Shown piece after piece: positions 10,636 through 22,963 of a stretch of 64,000 bases of DNA. The translations under genes were made by a program, and so were the position numbers. Positions within the stretch are counted from its first letter, which is position 1. Each line of letters opens with the position of its first letter. The notes under the pieces were generated by a model, which was given only the letters and a program-made list of their open reading frames with translations, was not told where the DNA came from and ran no database searches. The stretch is from Zanthoxylum bungeanum. Taxonomy: Eukaryota > Streptophyta > Magnoliopsida > Sapindales > Rutaceae. The stretch spans positions 107,501 to 171,500 of the forward strand of contig SKCR01038158.1 of assembly GCA_019454045.1 (NCBI GenBank), in the 5' to 3' direction.

Positions 10636-13600
10636 AAGATGGTATCAGGGCATGGTCTTGGGGTCAATGACTGCAGTATGAGGATGATAGTGTCTTATAT
10701 GTGTGGTATGCCAGGGGTACCCATATATAAGAGGCTACTCTCTTGTATCTTTGGTCTTATAGAAGCCTAAATCTGCATTAGAATGGATTGTTCAGTGAGA
10801 ATAGCTTTTCTCATTCCTAAATGACATTCCAACTAAGGATATGAACCAGATTTGTGAATATATGGCAGGGTTGCGAGTTAGATTAAGAGACAACCACACT
10901 TTCCAATAAGAAGTGATGAGAAAGTATGCCGAAGTGGTCCGGGAAGAGAATAACGAGAAAATTCTAGAAGCCTATTAGTTGTACCAATTAAGCAAATAGC
11001 AACTAAAATATACAACCACCTTAACATATAGTAAGTGTCACAGTATAGAAAAACGAATACACTAGTAGTAGAACTGAAATCCACTTCCAAATTCTAAAGC
11101 ATATATAGTGCTTTCATCCTAATTATAGCATTCTTTTATGGCTCACCGGATAATACCCATATTCTGTTAGTGATAGTCTTCTTATCCCAAACAAATGAGT
11201 ATACCCCCCCCCCCCCACACACGTTATGACTCTTTCAGAAGTAGTAAAGCTATCTAGTAGAAGAAATCATGGGGCACATGGTTAGAGTATTAAAGATGAA
11301 AGCTAGTTACCCTTAAAAAAAAATTGAAATTTGACCCTTTTTTTTTTTTTACTTTTCCTCGTTAAGAAGCCATACAAATCCTTGCCATACTTATTCTTTT
11401 TCCCTTCGAATGCCACTACCTCCATGTTACTTAAGGATTTGATTTTGAAAACTAACCCGACTTTTAGTCGCCGCTAGATCTCAACATCGGTTTCCTATCT
11501 ATCTGTGAGGGGTTTGTAAAAGATTAAAGGATTTTAAATCTAGTATATTAATAATGACCTTACTCAGTTCAAAACAATTGGGTTGAAAAGATAGGCTAAT
11601 TGTGGAATATATAAGGCAAAACGTAGTAAAATTGTCTCTCCCGAAATGTAGTAAGAGATTAACTAAGTACGAATCGATATTAGACCGAGGGATTTACATA
11701 TCAAAAAGCTTGACCTGAGCTGGACTCATCTAGATGAATAAACTTAGTGCATAAGCCTATATTAACTATAAAAGTGAGAAATGTCTTTCGAAAATTATTT
11801 GAAGATGTGTGGAGAAGGAATTTTAAGAAACCACGAGTGAGGGTGCGCCAATAATGAAAGTTGGAACGTAGATTATACAATAACTTACCAAAGTGAAAAG
11901 TGAGAGTTTGCTTCGTTCTTAAAATGGTAGGCAATAAGAATATATAATCAAGAATCGATGAGTTAAACCGTAAGGATAATATGTTACCAGTTTGCACCAT
12001 GACCCTAAGACGGTCCATATTGGTGAAAGGAAAAGAAGTAACAGTGCACGATTAATATCATGAGAACCTACATATACCATGAGGCTGAAACTCGAACCGA
12101 GAGAACCCTAACCATAAACCTACATTCAACTCCACCCCCACGAGAACCCTTTATTTATTTATAACTTAGTTAGCACCAACGCCCCAATAATCCAGATCAA
12201 CGAAAAAGCCTTAAATAAGATATTTGAAGCTATCGAATGAGTTATCTAGTGCATTCCCAAGAAGAGAGAGATCAAAATCTGTGTAGACTTAGTCATAGGT
12301 ATATCAATTTAGCGCATCCTTAGAAAAGAATGACCCTAAGAGGACTTAAAAGAGTTGAAGATGCACTAACAACAAGCCCTTATGTATCCCAATGTACCTC
12401 TATGAAATCTTCTGGTATTATGAGGAAAAGAGAGTGATGAGACCCTTCGGTATACATAATTTGATACGGACACCATCGAAAATGAGTAACCATCATCAAG
12501 AACTGAGAATCGGTTCGATTAGATGTGTAAAGAGTAATAAACTTCTTTCGAGAGTATATATAGATCTGGATAGTACCAATTTGGTACGAAGATCAAAGAC
12601 ACTCTGGAAAACGACGCTTCGGGATCAGGTAAGAACGACGCAAATTATTGCTACTATCCTAGATATAGAAAGATACCCATAGACTTCGTGAATATGATGA
12701 ACATTATAACCATTCCTTTCTATGATCGCTCGAATTATAAACACCACGAATACCTTGTCCTGTCTTCGCAATAAACATGGGCATATGAAATATTTTTGAG
12801 TTCTGAACCATATTTTCGGAGGAAGATTCTAGGTATCATCGGAGAGGACTCTGACATGTAATATTAAATGAGGGACAATGTATATTCCCAATGATTGAGA
12901 TAGTATAAGATAAGTAGTGATTGATTTTTTATGAGATAGTTAGTGATATTTTTAGGACAAGTGGGATACCATAGGTGGAAAAAAATTTCATAAAGACTTT
13001 TCCTTTAAAAGAACTAAATCAAAGGAAGTATTAAGTTTAGAAGTTCTTCAGATAGTAGGAGACATTATCGATGACATGAATAAGAAGAAGCTAACTTTTA
13101 TAAGTAGAAATAACGTGGTTCATGAAGCAGAAGCTGAGGTAAGATAGATTAATGATCGTGTAGGATTGAGAGCGAATCGAAGATACATTCTGAGTAATGA
13201 AGTCTTTGACAACATAGATATTTAGGTAGTCATTTCTCCAAAAAAAATTGAGGTGATGAGTTGGTTTATCTAATAGTTGTAGACAGTGACAGACTTTGAA
13301 GATAGCCGGATATGAGGTTTATACTACCAATTTAGGAATAGAAACACTCATTGTTAAAGAGATTTATATTATATTATTGAATGATATCAGGAATCGCATT
13401 TGGATAGGAAACCAAGAAAGAGGGATACAACATGATGAGTGAAATGAGTGCTATATTTGTTAAACATTAGGAAATATGGAGAAAGAGGTTAGCATGAGGA
13501 AACATTTATGGCCTTAATACCCTAAGAAGAAATAAAACAAGATTGACCCCCAGGACTTCTAAGAAATAAGATTCCATTAAAGAAATGGTAGGTAAATTGA

Positions 13601-14414
13601 TCTAGTCCTCGTATCATTTTATGTTCAGAGTTATTTATTTAGTAGTTTAATATATCGGGAAGTACGAAACAAGATAGTGATCCTGTATATAATGCTTTAA
13701 ACATGATTTCTTAATTGAGGTTCGTGATTTATATCGAAGCTTGGGTAGTGATTTTAGATAATCATAACGTATTATATCATAGAAGAAATAATGAGTGCTT
13801 GTGCGATAAATTCAGAAATAAGTAGAGGGACATTTGCCATTAACCAAATACATAAGATGTTACTCATGCGGAAAAAGATAGTAGAAAGACACTTGTCATT
13901 ATATGAGCACATATAACAATAGTTATTGGAAAACTCTCAAGTATGTTTTTTTCTAGTCGGTAGACATAAGGGTTTCAACAGATAAGAACAAGAATGGATG
14001 TAATAGTAGGCCTTGAATATAGCACTAGGTTTAGAAATGGTCGTTCATATAGACAGCTGAGTCAGAAAAGTTCGGGCATAACTGAAAGATCCAGAAATGA
14101 GATTCATTTATTCTCGGGTTGTGAAGAAAATAACACTAGTAGTAGTTGCAGAATACATAACAGAAAGTCTCATAGATTAAGGACGATACAGTCAAGAACC
14201 CAAGGAAGAAGCTATTATGTATAGCCCATGTATTATACAAGCATGGTATGACGTATCATGTATAATGCTGAGTTAAGGTAAGACGAGGAATAAGGTATGC
14301 TTACTAGTCAGCTTGACTGAAGACTTAATTATCATCTAGTTGAGTCTGGATGATACAGAATGGCTTATAGCATGATACAGATTCACGCAGATAAATATAA
14401 ATCTGCCCAGATCC
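10636..14414 (+). other. Degenerate internal region of the Tekay-like element (left part)
   Basis: Begins with the Met-type primer site (10640-10651). A homopolymer C run sits at about 11205-11216. All frames are broken by stops and I could identify no protease, RT, RNase H, integrase or chromodomain motif. Short open stretches such as 13994-14224 look like chance. Bases 14410-14414 (GATCC) are the left TSD of the solo LTR that follows. Confidence 0.6.
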
Positions 14415-16443
14415 TGTTGGGTTTCTATTAAGTCCCAAGGATCAATTCAAGCAAGAAATCATGTGTGAATACTCAAACAAAGTATGGCGAAATCATACTT
14501 ACATTGATCGGATTTTGCGATGCGAGGAACAACAAAATCTTCAAGCTTTCCTCCAAGGTGGCTCACGGCATTTGCTCCATTTTCTGCTCCAAAAATTCGG
14601 CCATGGATGTCCTCCAAGCTCCAAGCTTCGTGTGGTGATTCCATGCTCACAAGTTGGTTTCCCTATCACCTTCGCAAGACTCCGAATGTGTGCTAGCACC
14701 TAGGAATTTTTGCCACAAAATTTTCTTATCACTTCATCTAGTTCTCGGCAAAACCAGAAAAAGAGAAGAAGAAAGAGGCCCCTTGGGCGTGAGAGAGAGA
14801 GGAGAAGAGAGAAAGAATTGTGTTAAGTGTGTTGGTTAATTGATTTCCAAAATCAATTAAAACATATACCAATTTTTCACTTTCAAAAAGTCAAGGCATT
14901 AAAGCCAACCAACTACCACCATCAATCACTCATGACAAGTTGTCAAATCACTCAAAGTGACTAGACATCACATCAATCGATTGACTAGTGATTTGACGTT
15001 TGATGTGACTTATGGGCCGCACTTAAATTCGCAATGCGAGTGCGCCCGCAAACACTACCGGGCTCGGGTTCGCTAATTTCGAATTAATGAATTTTCCGTT
15101 GCGACGTAATTAAATAATTATGCCTAGCAAAATTACTATTCACATCGCTAACGAATTAATTCTAAATTAACTCGTTCGCCCGAATTAAAATCAAATTTCA
15201 ATTCCGCGTCGAAATCCAATTTCGTATAATATATCGAATATATTATTTTATCGATTAATTCCAAATTAATCATTCTCTCTCTTTAATTAATATTTTATCC
15301 CAGATTAATTTTCTCTTATAATTAATCCCAGATTAATTTTCTCTCTTATAATTAATCTCAGATTAATTTTCTCTCTCAACTAATTAATCCCAAATTAATA
15401 AAGTGCGAGTCATACGTCATCGGTGAATCTTCGGGAAGCGACCCATGAGATCCCCGGATATGTTGGCAGTAAATCCGGTCGTCAGACTATCCGAACACGT
15501 ACGTACCTAGTACTACGTTTATACCGATTTACAAGACATGGTTGGCTTCTAGCAAAGCACCGTGCCTACCCAATTCTCCAGAAATATTCTTACTGGAATA
15601 TGTGATCTATATCAGACGTAGTATACGTAGTATTGCTTATTTCGATCCAGCATCGGATGTCACGTGCAAGGCCTGTGGCTGGAAATGTGTCTGCCCCTTA
15701 CGAAGCACATATCGAATCTGTGGTAACTAGTCTCCATAATCGGATAAACATGACCTAGTCATAATATTCCGATAGCTGCAGCATATAAGAGCACCAGTTC
15801 CGTATCCTACGTGATCATCATCTCTACTATGACTGGAGTGATACTTCCGTCTTGACATCACACCCAATACACTACGATTCTCAATATACTCAGAAGAGGC
15901 GTACACAGAACCTGTTAAAGCCCTGTAGGACCAAAACCAAAGTATATTGATTGTCGCAAGTATTAGCGGTGCAAGTCTCAGGTTAAGACCAAATACACCT
16001 ACCCTGATTCGGACTTCCATAGACACATAGTCATACTACCAATGGAATTCCGAGGGGTCTATCCAGAGCGAAGCTGTTTCCATACCATCGGTAAACACAA
16101 CCTCCTATTACACTTGCATGAGTATCTTATACCCAAATATATGAGAACTATGCCGTTATGCTCCCACAACGCGCACAAGTGTAATACTAGTCTTTTACGC
16201 ATTATCGATGTCCAATCTCGATAATACTCTGATTAGGGATATTTAATGATTAAACCTTCGTGGATTGATACTGTCTCATATCATCCCAATCCGGAACTAA
16301 TCATATGGACCTTCTATCATTTATACATCTTGGTAATCTAATTACAAATGATAAAAGGGCAATTTCCTTTGTCACATAGTTAATTTGTACAACAACACCA
16401 TGATTGTACAAATAGTGATGCTATGGGTCATAACTGTCCAACA
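14415..16443 (-). mobile_element. Solo Ty1/copia LTR (same family as 28984-38907)
   Basis: 2,029 bp, reversed. It starts TGTTGGGTTTC and ends GTCCAACA, flanked by a perfect GATCC duplication (14410-14414 and 16444-16448). It aligns along its length with the reverse complement of the LTRs at 28984-31051 and 36819-38907. No internal region or partner LTR is nearby, so it is a solo LTR left by unequal recombination, nested in the gypsy element. Confidence 0.9.
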
Positions 16444-16796
16444 GATCCATGCTCCAACCCGCGTTACAAGTTTCCTTTCGTACTTCCAAATCATATTATA
16501 TGAATTTTGATCAACCACAGCCCCAGTTATGACTTCCAAGTCATACAGGCAAGTTCCAACATTTAAATCACATTGTCCTACATTAGAATGACAACTTATG
16601 GAATACCGTAAAGATGTAGCATGAGATAGATAATAATGTATACTTGAAGATCAGAACACAGTCAGTTGGTGGTTGGCAGGGTATGAAACAACATATAGAT
16701 CTGAGTATGTCAGGGTAGGCTATTCAGGTCTAAGCAGATTTCAGAGTTAAACCTTAAATGAGATTCGAGGACGAATCCTAATTAAGGGGAGGCGAA
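16444..16796 (+). other. Internal region of the Tekay-like element (right part) with polypurine tract
   Basis: Starts with the second GATCC duplication. It ends with GATTCGAGGACGAATCC and the polypurine tract AAGGGGAGGCGAA (16784-16796) directly before the 3' LTR. The sequence is coding-like in style but has no open frame. Confidence 0.65.
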
Positions 16797-19379
16797 TGTA
16801 ACACTCCGAAAATTTCGGCATAAATTCTGACGACCACTTCATTGTAGATGACATAATACGTGATATAAATCATGATTGAGTGTGTATGAACTTGTAAAAT
16901 TATTTTTTCAGATATTCGATAAATCAATTGCAATTCCAATACGAAATTATTTTTCTATTCAATACCGGATAATCTATAGAATTTTGGCCATAACGGTTTC
17001 AAGCAATGTCTGATTTCCAAGAATTTTATATCACCGGAAAGGTAAGAATAAGATCTAAAACTTTTATGTTAAACATTTTCTCAAATTGGGAACCGAACCT
17101 AGACAAAAATACGAGTCTTTCTGGATATACTGTAGCAGTTCGAAAAAAAAAAAAGAGGAAGTCAAGATGGATTTTGTTGTATCAAGTCCCATTATCATTG
17201 TGTTTGGTCGGCCCACTTGTAAAGTCTAGAAATATCTACTAAGTTCGTGATTTAGTTGATAAATGAAAAAAAAAACAAGAAGCCAATTAAAAGAAGAAGA
17301 AGAAGAAGATGGAAACTCTCTTCCTGTCATGAGTGAAGAAGCAAGTAAAGTTTAAAATTTTCCTCCATGCCGTGAGTAGAGAGAGGAAGAGCTAAGGGAT
17401 GAAAATGAATCGAGCATCAAGTGAGTGAGTCCTAGCTCCAGGAAGTAAGTTGAGAAAGCAACCAAGTTGATTAAGATAAGTATATCTCATCTATCAATTT
17501 ATAAATTTGGGTTTTGTTGATATTTGATGTTATTTGATGTTGTTGGTGTTTATGAGCTGTTATGAGTGTGTTATTGATTAAGAATAGTGAATGTGAGGTG
17601 ATGAGCATGATTAGAAAACCTAGGAATTAAATGAAGTGATGATTTTGATTATGGGTACGCTAAATATAAGAATAAGGTGTTAGAAAATATTAGAAATAAT
17701 GATGATATTATTGTGCAATGGAATGAATTGAGATAGTGGTTTGATTTGGAGTGAATTTGGCTACTGATGGTGGGTTTTGCGTGTTTTTAACATGATATTT
17801 TGTAATTACTGAGTAAAATTGTATGCCAATAATGGCTGAACCAAATAGGTTAGATAGGGCAGTGAGTGTAAATGTTGGCATAAACTTTCTTGTAGTTGTT
17901 ACATTCTGGACAGGTCATAATAAATATGCTATAACTTGATTTTTTGATGTCCGATTGATGAACCGTAAAATTCTGAGTAAACGAAACACATTAGAGATTA
18001 ATATATCTAAAAATAAGAATTGTTGGGCTTAGGATGAAGTCAAACCGAATTTTTTTTCTGCGACTACACCCAGATTTTTTCTAAACAGCCCCTGAATTGT
18101 GGTTTAGAACTTGAGTTTCCTTAATCGAAACTGAGATCCGTAAAAACCGACATGAACTAGACACACTAGGGACAATTCTATTAAAAGTTTAGCCTTTGAT
18201 TCCATCCTAATCAATTGTAGTGAATTTTCGAAGTTAACCATTGAGCAGAGGATTTTAATGATTAGGCAGAAAATTGAAATTCCGCTACCGCACTTTCGTA
18301 ACTTCAAATCTGGATCCATAAAATCCTTAGATAACCTGAGTACCTTGACTTTTAGTGAATTTAGAATTTCATGTGTTGTATAGCCTAATTAATATTTAAA
18401 AAATTACTTTTTCCATCCCTAGTCTAATGAATTTGAATCATTATATGTTACTGATAGGAGCTCACATCGTTAGCGATTCCATAGCTAATTTCTAGACAAT
18501 CATCAATCTCAGTGAGTGGATACTTTATTTTATATTTTCTTGACTTATAATTTAAAATATTTCATGTTTTGAAGTTTTATTTGTTTTGAGGTTTTAAATT
18601 AATAAAGAATATGCATAATGATTAAATGTTTCCGTCTCAGCGCTTGTTCAATGCTTTCATAATTTTTAAATTATCTATATGTTTCCGCTGAGATGCTCGA
18701 TTGATGATATGTTTCCGCCCCGACGCTTGTTGCATGTTTTTATATTTTTATGACTCATCATATGTTTCAGTCGGGTGCTTGTCTAGGGTCTCGTCTATGA
18801 GAAATGGATTGACCCGCTACCTTCTCGACAAGGGTTCGTTCATTCCTCGCTCAGTCTTTGCGCGCGATTGGACGTTGAGCGCTTGATATGTTTTTGACAA
18901 TACATGCATGAAAAACGGTTTATGGACATGCTTTAGATTTTTCTTATGGTTTGTTATTTTTAGTATCCACTTACCAGGTCATTCGAACGATCTGACCCCT
19001 CTAAATCCACAGCTTGTTTTGTAGGTAACTTTATCTGGTGAGCCATAGCCGAATATGAGGTTGAGATCGAGGATTTTAGTTACTATAGTCACTAGAGTAT
19101 GGGTCGGTCATGCTAATATTGTGATTCACATTTAAATAGAATGCATATATATCGGTTTGAGTCAAATCTAAAGGTTTATGATGTTATTTATATGAGGTAT
19201 AAGTATTTATTTGAAGTCAATAAATTGTTCGTACATTAATTGATTTGTGAAATAGTTTAATAAGTGTCTGTTATAGTAACATAGTCAAGAAAGGAAAGTT
19301 AAGAAAAATGGCCAGAGGCTCAGGATAGTGATGAGGATCCATCATCTGCCGGTAATGTCTCCGCACTGGGGATGTTACT
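16797..19379 (+). repeat. 3' LTR of the Tekay-like element
   Basis: 2,583 bp. Carries a GAA-rich block (about 17255-17330) absent from the 5' LTR, and the intact target site of the SINE. Ends GATGTTACT where the 5' LTR ends GATGTTACA. Confidence 0.85.
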
Positions 19380-20340
19380 GTCATTTAATTTTTTTATTTT
19401 CCTTTTATGTTTTTTTATCAAATTTATAAGTAATAAAAAAGAATTTTAACATTAATAATTGTGGGACTCATATGATATATTAAAAGCATAAAAACCTTAC
19501 TGTAAATTTTTATAAGGTAATTTTGATCATTAAAATAGAACTACAATAATATAAAAAGGTCATAAGAATCTAGGTTTTTCTCTTAAAAAGATATGCTATC
19601 ACTTGAATTATAAATAAAGTGATGATACTTAATGCATATCCTTTGCACAGTCTCATTCAACGTCATCTCATACACCTTTTTTGGTTTCCATAACACACGC
19701 AGAAATTCAGCAAATTAAATCAACAAAATTCTCCAACAAAGTCAAATTTGACTAAACATAACAACAATGTAGTGTGTACATAATCTCATTGGCAAAAAAA
19801 TTATTTTTAATTAAAAAATAGAATAATTAAAGAAGAAATTATCAATTTTCCAAGTTTCAGGCTTTCAGATTATTTCAATGCAAGCCTTCTTATGATTTTT
19901 TTTCAACTTTGGGTTCATAAACAGCAACCAGCACTTGTGTTCCAACCCATAAAAAAGAAAATAACATTTTTTTTAGTAAATATAAGAATTTTGAAATGAA
20001 AAAATATATTAGAAAAAAATGGTGGTTCTAATGGAGCTTAAACCTTGAGACCAACTGATTGAGCTATGAGCATATTTGAGTGAAATTATAGAAATGAGAA
20101 ATGAAGATGGGGAAAACTAAAGAGAGAGAAAACTTTTAATTAATTGTTTATGTCCATAATTGTCGATGTCACATTTTTATTTATAAATAAATGGTAAAAA
20201 TGGAAAATAGAAAAATAAATGGATATGTTATCATTAGTTTTTAATGGCAGAGACTTGATAAAATATTATGAAAAAATTAAGGACTTGACGGGACATCATG
20301 AAAAAAATTAGGGACCTATAAGGCTTTCTCCCAAAATAAT

Positions 20341-20428
20341 AAAATGAATTCTAAACGAATAAATTAATAACCCAGTTTAAATTCGTATTCGATTTGTTTA
20401 ATAAACGAATCGAATCGAATTGACACTC
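20341..20428. other. AAACGAAT-rich flank
   Basis: AT-rich DNA with repeated AAACGAAT/CGAATCGAAT words. It continues across the next element at 26311-26400, so the Athila-like element inserted into it. Probably an old MITE or simple repeat. Confidence 0.4.
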
Positions 20429-21635
20429 TGATTACGCCCAAAAAGTACTTGCGGTTATCGCATTATAGTTTGGGTGTCGATTCCTCAGAGAGATGGTTAC
20501 AAAAAATTGGTTTACTCAAACAAAACGTTAGCAGTAACTAAATTAAACAGAAAGAATGAATTGATAATGTAAGATAAAAACTATATAAAAGTACTTAAGA
20601 ATATCAATAAAGAAAGATGGCAAAACATTGGGAATCCCTCTTGTATTAAACTCCTATGTTCAGTTATTTATTCATGTTATTACTCAATTGAAGGTATCAC
20701 ATCCCAAACCAACAATCGGAAGATATTCAATTCTACACATGTCAAATTCTAAGGTAATCAATGATTATTTTCTCTATGTTAACAGTACACAAAAGTTATC
20801 ATTACGAGCTATCTAACGTCGACAATATACCATCAGGCAATACTACAGCAGAAGACCAACACCTAAAATAATTTTACCAGTCACAACTGGGTTCACAAAT
20901 CATACATAGAAGAAGCATGACTGGATCTATATGGGAGTTGACAAAACACAGTCTCTAGGTTCAGAACTCATAAAATAATAAAGAATAACAACCATCAATT
21001 TTATTAAACGTTAAAAGAGTTTCTAGGAACCAACAACATAAATATAAGAAGTTTAGATACAAGAGTTCATCATTTGCTTTGCCTAGGAGATTAGTTCTCC
21101 ATGCGGAATAGAGATACAGCCTTGATAGATCGGAGAAATAACATGATTTCCTTAAAGTTCTTCGTTCTCCTCTCTTGATTTTATGTTTGTGGCTCTTTGT
21201 TCTCTGTTTCTCTCTGATATTTCTCCTCCTTAGGGTTTGGACGAAGTTGGCTTTATATATGGAGGCCTCAGAATCATAATACGTATCAAAGACGTCAAAA
21301 ATCAGGGTTTTGGGGCGTCCGTGGCGCTCGTCTTTGGGCGCCGCGGCGTCTAACTCGCTGGACAAATGTATGTGAGCATGATTTTGAAGGCACGTCGCGA
21401 CGCCAAGCAGTGGGTGTTGCGACGCGCTCTGCTTTTCTGAAATGTTGATTTTACACTTCCGATCTTCCTGCGTACTTCCGATGCGTCCGTAAGGTCCCGA
21501 AACACGCGTAATTGATATAATATTCATATTCCATTGCTCATAATAAAAAAGCACAAAATAAACTCTAATCAAGATTAAATGAAGATAATTAAGCCGAGTT
21601 AGCAATGTTCTAAGTACACTTTTGTGCACTTATCA
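20429..21635 (-). repeat. 3' LTR of the Athila-like element
   Basis: 1,207 bp. Includes paired CpG palindromes at 21392-21403 and 21414-21425. A 222-codon open frame (20961-21629) is not supported as a gene: its counterpart in the other LTR is broken. Confidence 0.88.
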
Positions 21636-22644
21636 CAACCCCCAACCAGTTTATTGATAGTCCTTAGCAATTCAAGCGTAAAATAAATAAGAACTAAATA
21701 AATAAAACTACCTAAGTCATTTTCGTAGGGATCACGATTGCATTTAGCGTATGCAACAAGCCTTTAAACTCTAGGTGTCCCTAGTGGACGTGTTATAGTC
21801 TCATGAGGGCTTACAGCGACGACACCCACAAACGTAATTTAAAACACATGCAATCATGCAAAAATAACAAAATAAAAAAAAAAAACTGAAATAGTCCCAA
21901 TAGTTTCACATATTATTGTCCTCAACGAATGCCTAGGAATGAAACCAGAGAACTTTCAAAGTACTCAATGCAACTCAAATCAAAGTCCTTGAATAAATCA
22001 TCTAAGTCAGACTCACAGTGTGTGTGAAAAAGCTTGATTCCTTAGAAAGCCAACTCAATGATTTCTTTTTAAAAATTGGGATGCGATGGGTCAAACCAAC
22101 CTAAATATCTCAATTATGCTCTGTAGTTGCTTTTATGTGCTCAGTATGGTATGATTTTCTTTTTTTCTTTTCTTGTCTCTCTTTTCTTTCTTTTTGAATT
22201 TTTTTCAACACACCTACCTTTTAAGGTAGCATTTCTCCTCATGGTGGTCCTAATACTCGCCCATGGGTAGCTTCACGCTTATCGGTTATAGGTGGTTTAA
22301 TTTTTTTCTTCTAAGAATTTTCTTTTCATTTTCAAACATGCCACACATCAATACACTAGCAAATCAGGATAGACATCTAAGCAAACAGTCATTCATCGAC
22401 ATGCAATTTCTTCAACTAGTCACTTTACCAACAGCCTAGGTTCTTATTGCTAAAAACCTATAATTAAGTGCTTGTGAGTCTAACCTAGATAAACTACTAA
22501 AAGAATCAAATAAAAGTACATTAAAGAACTTATCGTTTCTAAAATTTCACCCTAAAATAAACAATATCATCATAGGACTTAAGTTTAACTATTAAGGACT
22601 AAAAATAAACAAAACAAATTTTTTTATAACAGGTAATATCATGT

Positions 22645-22690
22645 GCAGGCATACACCCCCACACTTAAAACTTGCATTGTCCTCAATATA
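22645..22690 (-). promoter_or_regulatory. Conserved internal motif ATTGAGGACAATGC...GTGGGGGTGT
   Basis: On the minus strand ATTGAGGACAATGC is followed about 10 bp later by TGTGGGGGTGT. The same pair occurs at 46055-46092 in the second Athila-like element. It lies downstream of the coding region, where plant Athila/Tat-type elements often carry it. A role as an internal polypurine tract or RNA signal is inference. Confidence 0.5.
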
Positions 22691-22963
22691 AGATAAATGT
22701 AAAGAAAAAGGATTAAGAAACAACACTACCAGGCGCATAGTTGATCAGGTTCTTGCTGGTAAGACTTTAGTTGTGTGGCTGTGTAGGTTGTGCTAAAACC
22801 TACATAAATACTTATGCAAACAGTAAAAATAAAACATGCAATTAGCACACAATAAAATAAAACTAAAGTAAATAAAATAAAATAAAATAAATGCAGATGC
22901 AAGGATTGTCTCCCCGCTAGCGCTCAGATTAACGTCTTTAGCCATACGTAACCACTCAGATTG

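Larger units (their letters stand above)
8316..19379 (+). mobile_element. Ty3/gypsy Tekay-like LTR retrotransposon without intact genes (LARD-like)
   Basis: The direct LTRs are 8316-10635 and 16797-19379. They start TGTAACA(T/C)(C/T)CC and end GATGTTAC(A/T). The 5-bp target duplication is GTTAT (8311-8315) against GTCAT (19380-19384), one mismatch. A Met-type primer site, TGGTATCAGGGC, lies at 10640-10651, and a polypurine tract AAGGGGAGGCGAA at 16784-16796. The text just before the tract (ATTCGAGGACGAATCC) resembles the end of chromovirus pol. No gag or pol domain can be read in the roughly 4.1 kb of own internal DNA. Two younger elements sit inside it. Confidence 0.85.
8202..20332. mobile_element. 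MULE-like TIR element (about 1.06 kb), split by a gypsy insertion
   Basis: The left end (8202 to about 8310) is a diverged inverted repeat of the right end (about 20235-20332). Both carry TAGGTCCCTAATTTTTTCAT-like sequence, then AAGTCCTTG..., then ATTAAAAACT. A 9-bp direct repeat, AAAATAATA, flanks both outer ends (8193-8201 and 20333-20341), as expected for Mutator-like elements. Without the gypsy element inside, about 114 bp remain on the left and 948 bp on the right, AT-rich and without an ORF, so it is non-autonomous. Around 20021-20071 it holds a short tRNA-like block on the minus strand. Confidence 0.65.

Noticed and set aside
20021..20071. tRNA gene on the minus strand (TAGCTCAATCAGTTGG A-box-like, GGTTTAAGCTCC B-box-like)
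   Set aside because: The boxes are only a few bases apart and no cloverleaf can form; at most a tRNA- or SINE-derived scrap inside the TIR element.
20961..21629. 222-codon open frame on the minus strand
   Set aside because: It lies wholly inside an LTR, has no recognisable domain, and the same region of the partner LTR (25600-26300) is broken into short frames.
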